A stretch of DNA of 32,951 bases from the NCBI GenBank assembly GCA_017470085.1, contig JAFUFE010000143.1:1-32951 (forward strand). The letters run 5' to 3'. The stretch is from Treponema sp. (GTDB lineage Bacteria; Spirochaetota; Spirochaetia; Treponematales; Treponemataceae). Below are positions 1-7,004 of the stretch, piece after piece; within the stretch, counting starts at the first letter, position 1, and every line of letters begins with the position of its first letter. The notes beneath the pieces are model-generated. The model saw only the letters and a program-made list of their open reading frames with translations, was not told the origin of the DNA and did not search any database. Both the position numbers and the translations under genes were made by a program.

Positions 1-465
1 GAAGTGTCGAACTTTTGCCTTCCATCGGGTGAGTGCGTGCACAATATGACCTATTGGCGGCTTGAATCATACCTCGGCGATGGTGCCGGTGCAACTGGAA
101 GGGTTTTCTCTGTTGACGGCAGCGGTACACGGTGGACGAATACAGTGTGTCTTGACCGCTACATTGCCTTTTGGAACGACACAGCCGCAGCTGGGACGAT
201 GCGCCCTGAGTCTCTCGAAGTGCTTTCGGCGCAGACGGTTTCCACTGAATTTTTTATGATGGGACTCCGCACGCGAGAGGGAGTGTCGCGTGAAACGTAC
301 CGGTCGCGGTTCAAACACGATTTTCCTGCTGACGTGCTGCATCTCTTTTCACAGTGGGAATCGCGTGGACTTGCGTGCACGACCGTCTGCAACGGCATGC
401 ACCGGTATGCGCTGACGAAACAAGGATTGCCGTTTTTAAATCGATTTTTGACAGCGGTGCTGTAG
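1..465 (+). CDS. hemW: HemW-like radical SAM protein, C-terminal part (5' truncated)
   Basis: Only the last 154 codons are in the window; the frame is open from base 1 and ends at TAG 463-465. The fragment begins with E-V-S-N-F, then a C-x-H-N-M-x-Y-W block and Y-L-G-D-G-A-G-A, followed by a region with M-G-L-R-T-R-E-G-V. These blocks in this order are typical of the C-terminal half of HemW, the radical SAM haem chaperone once annotated as oxygen-independent coproporphyrinogen III oxidase. The cysteine cluster binding the iron-sulfur centre would lie upstream, outside the window, so it cannot be checked. The end reads like the normal winged-helix-like tail of the family, so the 3' end appears complete. 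The next gene has its own promoter. Confidence 0.85.
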   Translation, partial: EVSNFCLPSGECVHNMTYWRLESYLGDGAGATGRVFSVDGSGTRWTNTVCLDRYIAFWNDTAAAGTMRPESLEVLSAQTVSTEFFMMGLRTREGVSRETYRSRFKHDFPADVLHLFSQWESRGLACTTVCNGMHRYALTKQGLPFLNRFLTAVL

Positions 466-509
466 CCGTTTTTAGCAATCCTGTTGTCAATAGCTGTTTT
501 TAGAAACCC

Positions 510-538
510 TTGACCGGTGCCGATATTGTCGTTAAAAT
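510..538 (+). promoter_or_regulatory. sigma70-type promoter of the bactofilin gene; predicts leaderless mRNA
   Basis: TTGACC at 510-515, a 17-bp spacer, and TAAAAT at 533-538. The bactofilin ATG starts at 545, six bases after the -10 box, which is where transcription would be expected to begin. No purine-rich ribosome-binding site lies between the promoter and the ATG. Confidence 0.65.
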
Positions 539-544
539 GTCGGT

Positions 545-913
545 ATGTACGATGTAAAAGAGACGGACTTTTTTGACCTTGAGGAGGAATCGTTTGATAC
601 GGTCATCGGCGCCGACATTCAGTTTTCCGGTTCGGTGCGGTTCGTAAAACCCTTTATGATAAAGGGGCGCGTGGACGGTGCTATTTCAGCTACCAGTGAT
701 TTGGTTGTCGATGCCGGAGCCACCGTAAATGCAGATATCCAAGCGAAACGTGTCCTTATCAAAGGGACGGTGACTGGCAACATCACCGCCGATACGTTGG
801 TATTCATAACACAGTCCGGTACGCTCACCGGAGACATCACCGCAGGGCAGGTGGTGCTCGAGCCGGGGAGCACTTTTTCTGGACGATGCATAATGGTAAA
901 AACAGATGCGTAA
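545..913 (+). CDS. Bactofilin (polymer-forming cytoskeletal protein)
   Basis: This 122-residue protein is a bactofilin (DUF583/CcmA family). Bactofilins polymerise without nucleotide into filaments that organise cell shape and envelope synthesis. After a short acidic N-terminus of about 17 residues, the sequence consists of short repeats alternating hydrophobic residues with G, D and T (for example V-K-G-R-V-D-G-A-I, I-K-G-T-V-T-G-N-I, T-L-T-G-D-I-T-A-G). This is the pattern of the bactofilin right-handed beta-helix, and the length matches a minimal family member with short tails. An in-frame TAA at 533-535 rules out an earlier start. No Shine-Dalgarno precedes the ATG, and a good promoter ends six bases upstream. 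The stop overlaps the next gene by 8 bp, so the two are probably translationally coupled. Confidence 0.9.
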   Translation: MYDVKETDFFDLEEESFDTVIGADIQFSGSVRFVKPFMIKGRVDGAISATSDLVVDAGATVNADIQAKRVLIKGTVTGNITADTLVFITQSGTLTGDITAGQVVLEPGSTFSGRCIMVKTDA

Positions 914-1544
914 AACGTGCCTATATATTGTGTTTGTGGCAATGTCGTTACTGCACAGTATGCTCCCTGCGCAAAACCTACCACCACAGCGCGATGCACT
1001 CGTGCTGTACAACAACGGTCAGTACGCAGAAGCGATTGCCGTGTGTGAAGAAGAACTACACACTGACCCAACCCGTGTCGACGCCTATGTGGTTATGTGC
1101 TGGGCGCTGATCGGAAACCGGCAGTACGTCGAAGCGGAACAGCGTGCGCAGGACGGCCTACAGGTGCATCCGTACGATTTACGTTTGGTGGAGTCACTTG
1201 CGGAAGCGTATTACTATCTGGGGCGCAATACAGCTGCAATGGAACAGTTTGAACGGTACGTATCGAATGTTCCTGAAAACAATGGTCGGGTCAGTACGGC
1301 GTATTATTTTATGAGTGAGCTGTACATTCGCCAGGGACGCTACCAGCACGCAGACATATCGCTCTCGATGGCGGTCAGAAAGCGGCCGACCGCCGACACG
1401 TGGTGGGTACGGCTTGGGTATGTACGCGAACGCGCCGGAAACTATACGGAAGCGCTCGAGGCATATGACGAAGCAGTGCGGTTGAATCCGCTTCTGAACG
1501 ATGCTATTGTCGGGCAGCGCCGTGTTTCATCTCGGCTCCAGTGA
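906..1544 (+). CDS. Exported TPR-repeat protein
   Basis: The 212-residue product has a positively charged start (M-R-K) and a hydrophobic segment up to about residue 21, ending in L-P-A-Q. This resembles a signal peptide with cleavage near A-Q, so the protein is probably periplasmic. The mature part has several tetratricopeptide-like units with the usual G-x-Y-x-E-A spacing: N-G-Q-Y-A-E-A near residue 38, L-G-R-N-T-A-A near 103, R-Q-G-R-Y-Q-H-A near 136 and A-G-N-Y-T-E-A near 180. TPRs mediate protein-protein contacts. The start codon lies inside the end of the bactofilin gene, which suggests a joint role in the envelope or cytoskeleton; that link is inference. No catalytic domain is visible. 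Confidence 0.85.
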   Translation: MRKTCLYIVFVAMSLLHSMLPAQNLPPQRDALVLYNNGQYAEAIAVCEEELHTDPTRVDAYVVMCWALIGNRQYVEAEQRAQDGLQVHPYDLRLVESLAEAYYYLGRNTAAMEQFERYVSNVPENNGRVSTAYYFMSELYIRQGRYQHADISLSMAVRKRPTADTWWVRLGYVRERAGNYTEALEAYDEAVRLNPLLNDAIVGQRRVSSRLQ

Positions 1545-1564
1545 TTAGTATATAGGAATCCTCT

Positions 1565-3022
1565 GTGGATGCGTGCGTTGTTTTTCAGACGCTCGGCTGC
1601 CGCTTAAACAAAATAGAAAGCGAATCGGCGGCAGAGGCGTTTAGCCGGTCGGGCTTTGCTGTTTCAGGCGGCCCGGTGTCTGCCGCTGCTCCGGCAAACG
1701 CTGCCGTTCCGCTCTGTGTCGTCAACACCTGTGCGGTTACCCAAAAAGCAGAACAGAAAACGCGCCGCACGATCCGGCTGCTGCTCGAAAAATATCCTGC
1801 GGCGACGGTCGTCGTTACCGGCTGTTCGGCAGAGCTTTCGGCAGCGGCACTAGGGGCTATTGACAGACGGATTGCAGTGCTCCCGGGGCAGCGGAAAAGC
1901 CGTTTGGAAACTGTTCCACGGGTGGTCAAAAAATTGATCGACCGAAAGCATTTTGATCCGGTTGCCTGTGCGAGCATGTTGATGGAGACGGTTTGCCGCG
2001 CTCCGCTACTGCGGGCGGGAGTTGCTGAAAATGCGTTCCTGCTTTCAACTGGGACGTTCCGCTTACAGTCACGCGCAGCAATAAAGATTCAGGACGGTTG
2101 CAACGGTGCGTGTACCTACTGCGCGATACGGACAGCGCGCGGGCAAGCGGTGTCGCTTGCCGCCGATGAAGTAGTCAGACGAGTCAGAGCGCTGGAGCGC
2201 GCCGGACAGACAGAAGTAACGCTCACGGGGGTGAATATCGCACAGTACCGCGGTGCATGCGGTGAAACGTACTGTGGCTTTACTGAACTGCTCCGTATGC
2301 TGCTCGATCAGACGGAGCGCATTGTATTCCGTATATCGAGCATTTCTCCCCGATTGATTGACGACAATTTTTGCGCGACGGTTTCCCATGAACGCATCTG
2401 TCCGCATTTTCACCTATCCGTACAGAGCGGGAGTGATGCCGTGCTTATGGCTATGGGGCGGAGCTACACGGCGCAGGATGTCGTACGTGCTGTGCGTGCA
2501 CTCCGGACAGCGAAAGATAATCCCTATATTGCGTGCGATATCATTGCGGGCTTTCCCGGTGAGACGGAGCGGCACTTTTCCGAGACAGCGGCACTGGCAG
2601 ATGCATGCGGATTTACGTGGATCCATGCATTTCCGTTCTCTCCGCGGCCAGGTACCCCTGCTGCGGCGTTTCATGATGTCGTTCCAGCAGCGATTGCAAA
2701 AGAGCGGGTGCGACAGCTTCTGTCGCGTGCGGTGCGCAATAAAACGGCGTATATCTCCTCTTACGAAGGTACGGTGTGTCCTGCGGTTGCGGAAGCAGTC
2801 AGGCGTCCATCAATTCTCACGACGGATTCGGACAGTATTCTTTTTCACGCTGTTACCGATAATTTTATTCACTGCGAAATTCGCTGCGCGGGCATGGAAC
2901 CGCCGCGTCCGGGTGAACGCATCGCCGTGCAGGTTGAAAAGCCATTCATCGACCGGATTGCTCGTGGAGATGAGTGGGAAGCTGCCGGTGTGCTTGTCGG
3001 GAGTGCTGCTGCGACAGCTTGA
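1565..3022 (+). CDS. mtaB: tRNA methylthiotransferase MtaB (MiaB family)
   Basis: This radical SAM enzyme of 485 residues probably adds the methylthio group to t6A37 of tRNAs reading ANN codons. The N-terminal UPF0004 domain supplies three cysteines for an auxiliary 4Fe-4S cluster: C12 in T-L-G-C-R-L-N, C56 in V-V-N-T-C-A-V-T and C87 in T-G-C-S. The radical SAM cluster motif is C179-x3-C183-x2-C186 within D-G-C-N-G-A-C-T-Y-C. The T-L-G-C-R-L-N start is more MtaB-like than MiaB-like. The C-terminal 70 residues occupy the place of a TRAM domain but are divergent. The start is GTG, with AGGAA about nine bases upstream and a 20-bp gap after the TPR gene, so co-transcription is likely. The stop codon overlaps the -35 box of the tRNA-Pro promoter. 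Confidence 0.88.
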   Translation: MDACVVFQTLGCRLNKIESESAAEAFSRSGFAVSGGPVSAAAPANAAVPLCVVNTCAVTQKAEQKTRRTIRLLLEKYPAATVVVTGCSAELSAAALGAIDRRIAVLPGQRKSRLETVPRVVKKLIDRKHFDPVACASMLMETVCRAPLLRAGVAENAFLLSTGTFRLQSRAAIKIQDGCNGACTYCAIRTARGQAVSLAADEVVRRVRALERAGQTEVTLTGVNIAQYRGACGETYCGFTELLRMLLDQTERIVFRISSISPRLIDDNFCATVSHERICPHFHLSVQSGSDAVLMAMGRSYTAQDVVRAVRALRTAKDNPYIACDIIAGFPGETERHFSETAALADACGFTWIHAFPFSPRPGTPAAAFHDVVPAAIAKERVRQLLSRAVRNKTAYISSYEGTVCPAVAEAVRRPSILTTDSDSILFHAVTDNFIHCEIRCAGMEPPRPGERIAVQVEKPFIDRIARGDEWEAAGVLVGSAAATA

Positions 3023-3047
3023 ACGCGGTGTTGCTTTTTGCTATACT
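3019..3047 (+). promoter_or_regulatory. promoter of tRNA-Pro
   Basis: TTGAAC at 3019-3024, a 17-bp spacer, and TATACT at 3042-3047. Transcription would start about 14 bases before the mature tRNA. The -35 box overlaps the mtaB stop codon. Confidence 0.7.
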
Positions 3048-3067
3048 TATTGACACATCACAGACAA

Positions 3068-3140
3068 CGGGATATAGCGCAGCTGGTAGCGCGCTTGCTT
3101 TGGGAGCAAGATGTCGGGCGTTCGAGTCGCCCTATCCCGA
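3068..3140 (+). tRNA. tRNA-Pro (anticodon TGG)
   Basis: A complete 73-nt cloverleaf. The acceptor CGGGATA pairs with TATCCCG, the D stem is GCGC/GCGC, and the anticodon stem CTTGC/GCAAG holds loop TTTGGGA with anticodon TGG. The T arm is GGGCG-TTCGAGT-CGCCC and the discriminator is A. The 3' CCA is not encoded. A strong terminator follows directly. Confidence 0.97.
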
Positions 3141-3143
3141 TTA

Positions 3144-3174
3144 ATAACTCCTTGTATCGCAAGGAGTTATTTTT
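3144..3174 (+). terminator. Rho-independent terminator after tRNA-Pro
   Basis: A perfect 11-bp stem (3144-3154 with 3160-3170) with a 5-base loop, followed by TTTT. The right arm contains AAGGAG, the only good Shine-Dalgarno-like sequence ahead of the ATG at 3180. Confidence 0.9.
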
Positions 3175-3179
3175 GAGTT

Positions 3180-3646
3180 ATGAAATGTTTTGACTTTTTT
3201 GACAGGGTAAAGGCATGGGTAAAAGAGCATAATACGACTATTGCGGCTCTTTTGAAGGACGCAACTGACAGAAAAGTGACAAAAAATGTCTATCAAGGTT
3301 GGCACATACGTGGAAATTTGCCCAGCGGCGAATACTGCTATGACATTGCCAAAACAATAGGCGTTTCGTGCAACTGGCTTATTTCGGGAAAAGAATTCAA
3401 AAAATCGATGTTCACAGCCCCATCAACGGCGTGGTGGTGGCGGACGAAAATGAATTTCGCGAGAATATGAAAGCCGTTATTGCAAATAGTAATTCTTTTG
3501 GGGCAAGTATAAAACCCTTGCTCGAAAATATCTTGAAACTTGATGACGCGGGTGTGGTTCTGATTACGGATGAAGTGAACCTGTTGCTGCGGCACAGCAA
3601 TCTTCAATCACGAATACAAAATATTTCTGCTGAAAAAACGGCGTAG
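3180..3646 (+). pseudogene. Frameshifted HTH (phage CI/XRE-like) regulator
   Basis: The first frame (3180-3404) gives an N-terminal domain with V-Y-Q-G-W near residue 40, G-N-L-P-S-G-E and I-A-K-T-I-G-V-S-C-N-W-L-I-S-G-K near 55-70. This layout is that of small CI-type helix-turn-helix repressors, where N-W-L-x-x-G-K follows the HTH. At an A6 run (3399-3404) the sensible reading moves one base back and continues as K-I-D-V-H-S-P-I-N-G-V-V-V to TAG at 3644-3646. Joined, the product would be about 155 residues with a normal-looking C-terminal oligomerisation part. Without the shift the frame ends in unrelated residues at 3470. The cause could be a true mutation, slippage in the A run or an assembly error. 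The gene sits just behind tRNA-Pro at the start of an AT-rich islet. Confidence 0.7.
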
Positions 3647-3695
3647 TGCTACGGATGTTACATTATTGGCAATGAGACTAGACGGTCTTTTGTAT

Positions 3696-3708
3696 ATTTG
3701 CTATCGTT
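3696..3708 (+). repeat. left copy of a 13-bp inverted repeat
   Basis: ATTTGCTATCGTT is the exact reverse complement of 4717-4729. The two copies bracket the two small AT-rich genes at 3742-4658. Each copy lies shortly upstream of a plus-strand start codon (3742 and 4746), so a shared regulator site is as plausible as an element end. Confidence 0.6.
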
Positions 3709-3741
3709 TTATATCGGTATGTACAGACAAGGATAAAGAAA

Positions 3742-4413
3742 ATGACTGAAGAAAAGCAGAAGATGAGCATGGGAAAAAAGGTGCTCATTGGGATTGGGGT
3801 GTATTTGCTGGCGGGAATAATTGCGGTTGCGGTTATCTCGCAGACGGATTCTTTTAAGAATGCGGAAACGAAGCAAAAAACGCAATCGGCTGCTGTTGAA
3901 AGTCAAAAAAAGGTTGCACCAGCAATGGAAGCGACTGCTCCCGTAAAAAGAAATACAAAGCTATCTGATTTTGACCGTTTGCGAAATCCCCTTATTATTA
4001 TGATGACGGGCGAAAAAAGAGCTATCCCTAATGGTATGGGTCAAACTATTGGATATGCACAATTGATAAAAGTCCTTGAATCAGATTTAAAAACAGTAAC
4101 GGGTAGGCAGTTAAAAGATTTCTGGTTGGAATGCGATTTTGAAGGTTATATGTTTGTTTATATTTTTGAAATAGATAGGACTGGTCACTATACGGGCAAT
4201 GGAATGGTGGTTACAACCAATGGTTCTTATGCAAAGCTTGGAAGAATAAATGCATATGAAAAAGACTTTCATTTTGGCTATATTTCACATCCAGCACGGG
4301 AATTTTTTTATCTCACTAATGAAAATGGCTTTCAATACTTTAATGCGACGGATGGCGATGATGAGCCTTTACGAACCTTGGAAGATTCTGAATTGCCGTT
4401 TGTAGTAGATTAA
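3742..4413 (+). CDS. Membrane-anchored protein of unknown function
   Basis: I do not recognise this 223-residue protein. It starts with a charged cytoplasmic stretch (residues 1-12), then one hydrophobic segment at about 13-33 (from V-L-I-G-I-G-V to A-V-I-S). A K/Q/A-rich linker to about residue 72 leads to a compact soluble domain with many aromatic residues (F-W-L-E-C-D-F-E-G-Y-M-F-V-Y-I-F). This predicts a single-pass protein with an extracytoplasmic C-terminal domain. AAGGA ten bases before the ATG supports the start. Base composition is AT-richer than the housekeeping flanks and matches the neighbouring islet genes. It is followed 17 bp later by a small secreted protein in the same direction, so the pair may form an operon. 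Confidence 0.7.
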   Translation: MTEEKQKMSMGKKVLIGIGVYLLAGIIAVAVISQTDSFKNAETKQKTQSAAVESQKKVAPAMEATAPVKRNTKLSDFDRLRNPLIIMMTGEKRAIPNGMGQTIGYAQLIKVLESDLKTVTGRQLKDFWLECDFEGYMFVYIFEIDRTGHYTGNGMVVTTNGSYAKLGRINAYEKDFHFGYISHPAREFFYLTNENGFQYFNATDGDDEPLRTLEDSELPFVVD

Positions 4414-4430
4414 AATTATAGGAATTTTAT

Positions 4431-4658
4431 ATGAAAAAGAAAGTTATTGCACTTTTTGCTTTCTTGGCGCTTGTCGTGATGGCGGTATATGCCGCGACTG
4501 GCAGTGTGTATGTTACGCCCACTGGCAAAAAGTACCACGAGCGAAATTGCAGAACGCTCACACGTTCTAAGACGGTGACAGAACTGACGATTGAGCAGGC
4601 AAAAGCGAAAGGTTACGAGCCGTGCAAGGTGTGCAATCCTGTGCCAAAAAGCGAATAA
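4431..4658 (+). CDS. Small secreted putative zinc-binding protein (Ada-type metal-binding-like motif)
   Basis: This 75-residue protein has a clear signal peptide: M-K-K-K, a hydrophobic core of about 15 residues and a probable cut after Y-A-A near residue 21-22. The mature part holds H36-x3-C40 and C65-x2-C68 in K-K-Y-H-E-R-N-C and E-P-C-K-V-C-N-P. The pattern T-G-K-K-Y-H-x-x-x-C then A-K-x-x-G-Y-x-P-C-K-x-C is seen at the ends of many secreted bacterial proteins and resembles the metal-binding domain of Ada, so one zinc ion per molecule is likely. Here the module stands alone after a signal peptide, with no nuclease or other catalytic domain. AGGAA six bases before the ATG supports the start. 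The function is unknown. Confidence 0.75.
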   Translation: MKKKVIALFAFLALVVMAVYAATGSVYVTPTGKKYHERNCRTLTRSKTVTELTIEQAKAKGYEPCKVCNPVPKSE

Positions 4659-4716
4659 GAACACGCGCATTTCTTTCTGTTGTATTTTGTTAATAAAAAT
4701 GTTAATATTTTTGTAT

Positions 4717-4729
4717 AACGATAGCAAAT
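4717..4729 (+). repeat. right copy of a 13-bp inverted repeat
   Basis: AACGATAGCAAAT is the exact reverse complement of 3696-3708. The core ATAGCAAA recurs immediately downstream (4731-4738), which suggests a protein-binding site. Confidence 0.6.
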
Positions 4730-4745
4730 TATAGCAAAAGTTATA

Positions 4746-5090
4746 GTGGTCGCGGAGATTGCGAGACATCTTTTTATTCCGGGAAGCGACCATGTAAAAA
4801 GGCGCGAAGCCGTAGGAAAGCCGCTTACGGAGCTGACTTTGCGGGAGGCGCGCGGGTATCTTGAAAAAATCATTGAAAAATGGGGTGACTATGACATCAC
4901 CGACATTGAAGTTGCGGGAGTCGGCACATACCTTTTTAATCTAAAGCGATCTGGAAGTTGGAAAAAACGTTACATTACAATTTTTTACGAAATATTCGAT
5001 GAAGCGCGTGGCTTGGCATTCGCATCTCTCGACCTGCGTTTCCGCGTTTTGTCTGCATTCACGTGCGGCGCGGATACGGCGGTAACGTGA
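4746..5090 (+). CDS. Hypothetical protein, possibly a gene remnant
   Basis: An open frame of 114 codons from GTG 4746, with no clear ribosome-binding site. The first 85 residues look protein-like: a basic N-terminus, an amphipathic stretch (T-L-R-E-A-R-G-Y-L-E-K-I-I-E-K-W) and alternating hydrophobic residues (I-E-V-A-G-V-G-T-Y-L-F). The last 25 residues overlap the 3' end of rfbD on the other strand and look like run-on translation. I cannot assign a family. It may be the remains of a longer gene cut by the islet-rfbD junction, or a real small gene with an uncertain start. Confidence 0.35.
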   Translation: MVAEIARHLFIPGSDHVKRREAVGKPLTELTLREARGYLEKIIEKWGDYDITDIEVAGVGTYLFNLKRSGSWKKRYITIFYEIFDEARGLAFASLDLRFRVLSAFTCGADTAVT

Positions 5091-6003
5091 ATCGGTCGTC
5101 GCAGATAAAGCGTTCAAGACTTTCCTCCCACAATGGAATCTGGACAAAGCGGGCGATTTTTTTTGTATCCAGCACGGAATATGCTGGTCTGATTCCGGAT
5201 GAGCCGTACGCTTCTGTTGTGCAGGGGACGATGGTACAGGTGCGGGTGATGCGGGCATAGGTTCTGCCGAATAGATAGACTGCACGCGCAAAGCCATATC
5301 GGGTAGTCATGCCGCCATTTGTATAGTGATACGTTCCGAACGGCAAGGGGGGAGGACTTCCTTTGCCGTGTCTATCAGTGCTGATAATTTTGATAACTGC
5401 TGCAGCTACATCGCATGCGTTGGTCGGTGTGCCGTATTGATCATCAACGACTTGTATGGATTTTTTTTCGTTCATCTGGCGTGTCATGGTGTAAACGAAA
5501 TTGTTGCCGGTAAAGCCGTACAGCCACGCGGTGCGGATGATGTAATAGTCCGTCATCTCTTCTTGAATGGCCGTCTCACCGGCGGCCTTTGTACAGCCGT
5601 ACGTGCCGACTGGATGTACGGTGTCGTCTTCGCTGAACGGCTGGCGGCGTGTGCCATCGCCACCGAACACATAATCCGTTGAAAAATGGATAAGGCGTGC
5701 ACTGTACGCGCGTGCGATGCTGGCTATGGTACGTGGTCCAAAGACATTCAGTGCATATGCTCTCTGTGGCTCTTTTTGCGCCTGCTCGACTGCGGTATAG
5801 GCGGCGCAGTTGACAATCCACGAAAGCGGGTGTGCTCCGGATCCGAACCGGTCGAATGCGGAGTGCTCCATAAATCGTGCGAGGGCGTTCTGGTCGGTTA
5901 TGTCAACAGCTCGGTCAGTTCCCACCCACGCGATGTTTTTTTCGGTGAGCTGCCGAGCGATTTCCGTACCGAGCATGCCGTGTGCACCGATAAGCCAAAC
6001 CAC
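5059..6003 (-). CDS. rfbD: dTDP-4-dehydrorhamnose reductase
   Basis: This 314-residue enzyme of the RmlD/short-chain dehydrogenase type should reduce dTDP-4-dehydro-L-rhamnose with NAD(P)H, the last step of dTDP-rhamnose synthesis. The Rossmann motif is G6-x2-G9-x2-G12 in G-A-H-G-M-L-G. N-C-A-A-Y-T-A-V-E-x-A at 65-75, S108-T109-D110 followed by Y-V-F-G, and the catalytic pair Y135-x3-K139 (T-Y-G-C-T-K) all match the family. R-T-A-W-L-Y-G and G-T-P-T near the middle fit the sugar-nucleotide site. The length is slightly above the usual 280-300. The other genes of the pathway (rfbA, rfbB, rfbC) are not next to it. It lies 21 bp after the upstream gene and may be co-transcribed with it. Substrate assignment rests on family. 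Confidence 0.88.
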   Translation of the reverse strand: MVWLIGAHGMLGTEIARQLTEKNIAWVGTDRAVDITDQNALARFMEHSAFDRFGSGAHPLSWIVNCAAYTAVEQAQKEPQRAYALNVFGPRTIASIARAYSARLIHFSTDYVFGGDGTRRQPFSEDDTVHPVGTYGCTKAAGETAIQEEMTDYYIIRTAWLYGFTGNNFVYTMTRQMNEKKSIQVVDDQYGTPTNACDVAAAVIKIISTDRHGKGSPPPLPFGTYHYTNGGMTTRYGFARAVYLFGRTYARITRTCTIVPCTTEAYGSSGIRPAYSVLDTKKIARFVQIPLWEESLERFICDDRFTLPPYPRRT

Positions 6004-6024
6004 GCGATTTCCGTGAATGTCGCC

Positions 6025-6804
6025 TTAGAGTTTCCCAAAGATGGCGCTGCAGAATGTCTTGATGCGGTTGATGAACGATGTCTCAATGCGAGTGGTTAGA
6101 CCCGGTAGCCGCAACGCGTGAACACCGCCGATACCGTACAAAATCCAGTTGTCTTCATCGCGGAATAAGACGATCATCGACTGCATTTTTTCTTTATTGA
6201 TGCAGGTAAACTTGTCGTAGTAGCGGAGTTTGTTGGCATTCGTTGAGGTGTATAACAGATAGTCGCTGTTTTTTTCAAATTCAATCGGCGTCGTAATCGT
6301 TCCGAACGGTTCCATCGTCAGCTCTGCAACGACGCGTTCTGTTGTGTCGTTGACCGTTTCTTGTGATATGATTTTTGCTGTTTCGTACAGGTCGTAGTAT
6401 CGCTCGTGGCGTTCTGAAAAATAGGGAATGCCCGCATAGTCGGAAATATTCATAAGCAGCGCACCGAGCCGTTCCGGAAGGTCTTCGTTACCGGCATAGG
6501 GGCGGATTTGAATGACTTCTGCAAGATAGGTCGGTGCAAGACGGGACATGCTTTTTTTGATTTTTTGCGCGCCGCCGTTCGTACTGTTGAGGCTTACATT
6601 CGTCATCGTCCCGATATTTCTGATGACGACCGCGCCGGATGTAAGCTGCGTTCGCTCTTCAGGCAGGAGCGTGTTGTTGAACGGAAGCGCGGAAAGCGGT
6701 CTGGTGCTTGCCAGCAGCGCTATACCAGCAATCATGTGGAAAAAAAAGCGAATAGCGGTACGGTCTGCACCGTTCTGACAATGAACGCACTCGGTCTTCT
6801 GCAT
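6025..6804 (-). CDS. Exported protein of unknown function
   Basis: A 259-residue protein I cannot name. A polar N-terminus of about 22 residues precedes a hydrophobic stretch (F-F-F-H-M-I-A-G-I-A-L-L-A) that may serve as signal peptide or anchor. A cut after L-S-A near residue 39 would be reasonable. The rest looks like a soluble mixed alpha/beta domain with N-I-S-D-Y-A-G-I-P-Y-F-S near the middle and several tyrosines. The start at 6804 is supported by AAGGA about nine bases upstream; M24 is an alternative that would give a more standard signal peptide. rfbD follows after 21 bp, so the two probably form an operon. Confidence 0.75.
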   Translation of the reverse strand: MQKTECVHCQNGADRTAIRFFFHMIAGIALLASTRPLSALPFNNTLLPEERTQLTSGAVVIRNIGTMTNVSLNSTNGGAQKIKKSMSRLAPTYLAEVIQIRPYAGNEDLPERLGALLMNISDYAGIPYFSERHERYYDLYETAKIISQETVNDTTERVVAELTMEPFGTITTPIEFEKNSDYLLYTSTNANKLRYYDKFTCINKEKMQSMIVLFRDEDNWILYGIGGVHALRLPGLTTRIETSFINRIKTFCSAIFGKL

Positions 6805-6968
6805 ATGTTTTCCTTATGTCATTCTATAAACAATAGGCAAGACGCGGTGGTTACAGGGGCGGCATGATGACGTCACGCACACACGGTGAATGTAACACCC
6901 GAATGCGCGTGCAGTGTGTTCAGACACCCGGCGTGTTGCCTGCTGCTCCGAGTGCGTTCGGTACGGCC

Positions 6969-6998
6969 TTGCGTAAATGCCGGCGGGCACCGTATAAT
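6969..6998 (+). promoter_or_regulatory. promoter of the aminotransferase gene; predicts leaderless mRNA
   Basis: TTGCGT at 6969-6974, an 18-bp spacer, and a consensus TATAAT at 6993-6998. The ATG at 7005 begins six bases after the -10 box, the same spacing as in front of bactofilin and coaD. No Shine-Dalgarno precedes it. Confidence 0.65.
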
Positions 6999-7004
6999 GT
7001 GCGT

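Noticed and set aside
2358-3053. 231-codon plus-strand frame
   Set aside because: Lies in another frame of mtaB, whose protein is clearly recognised over the same bases.
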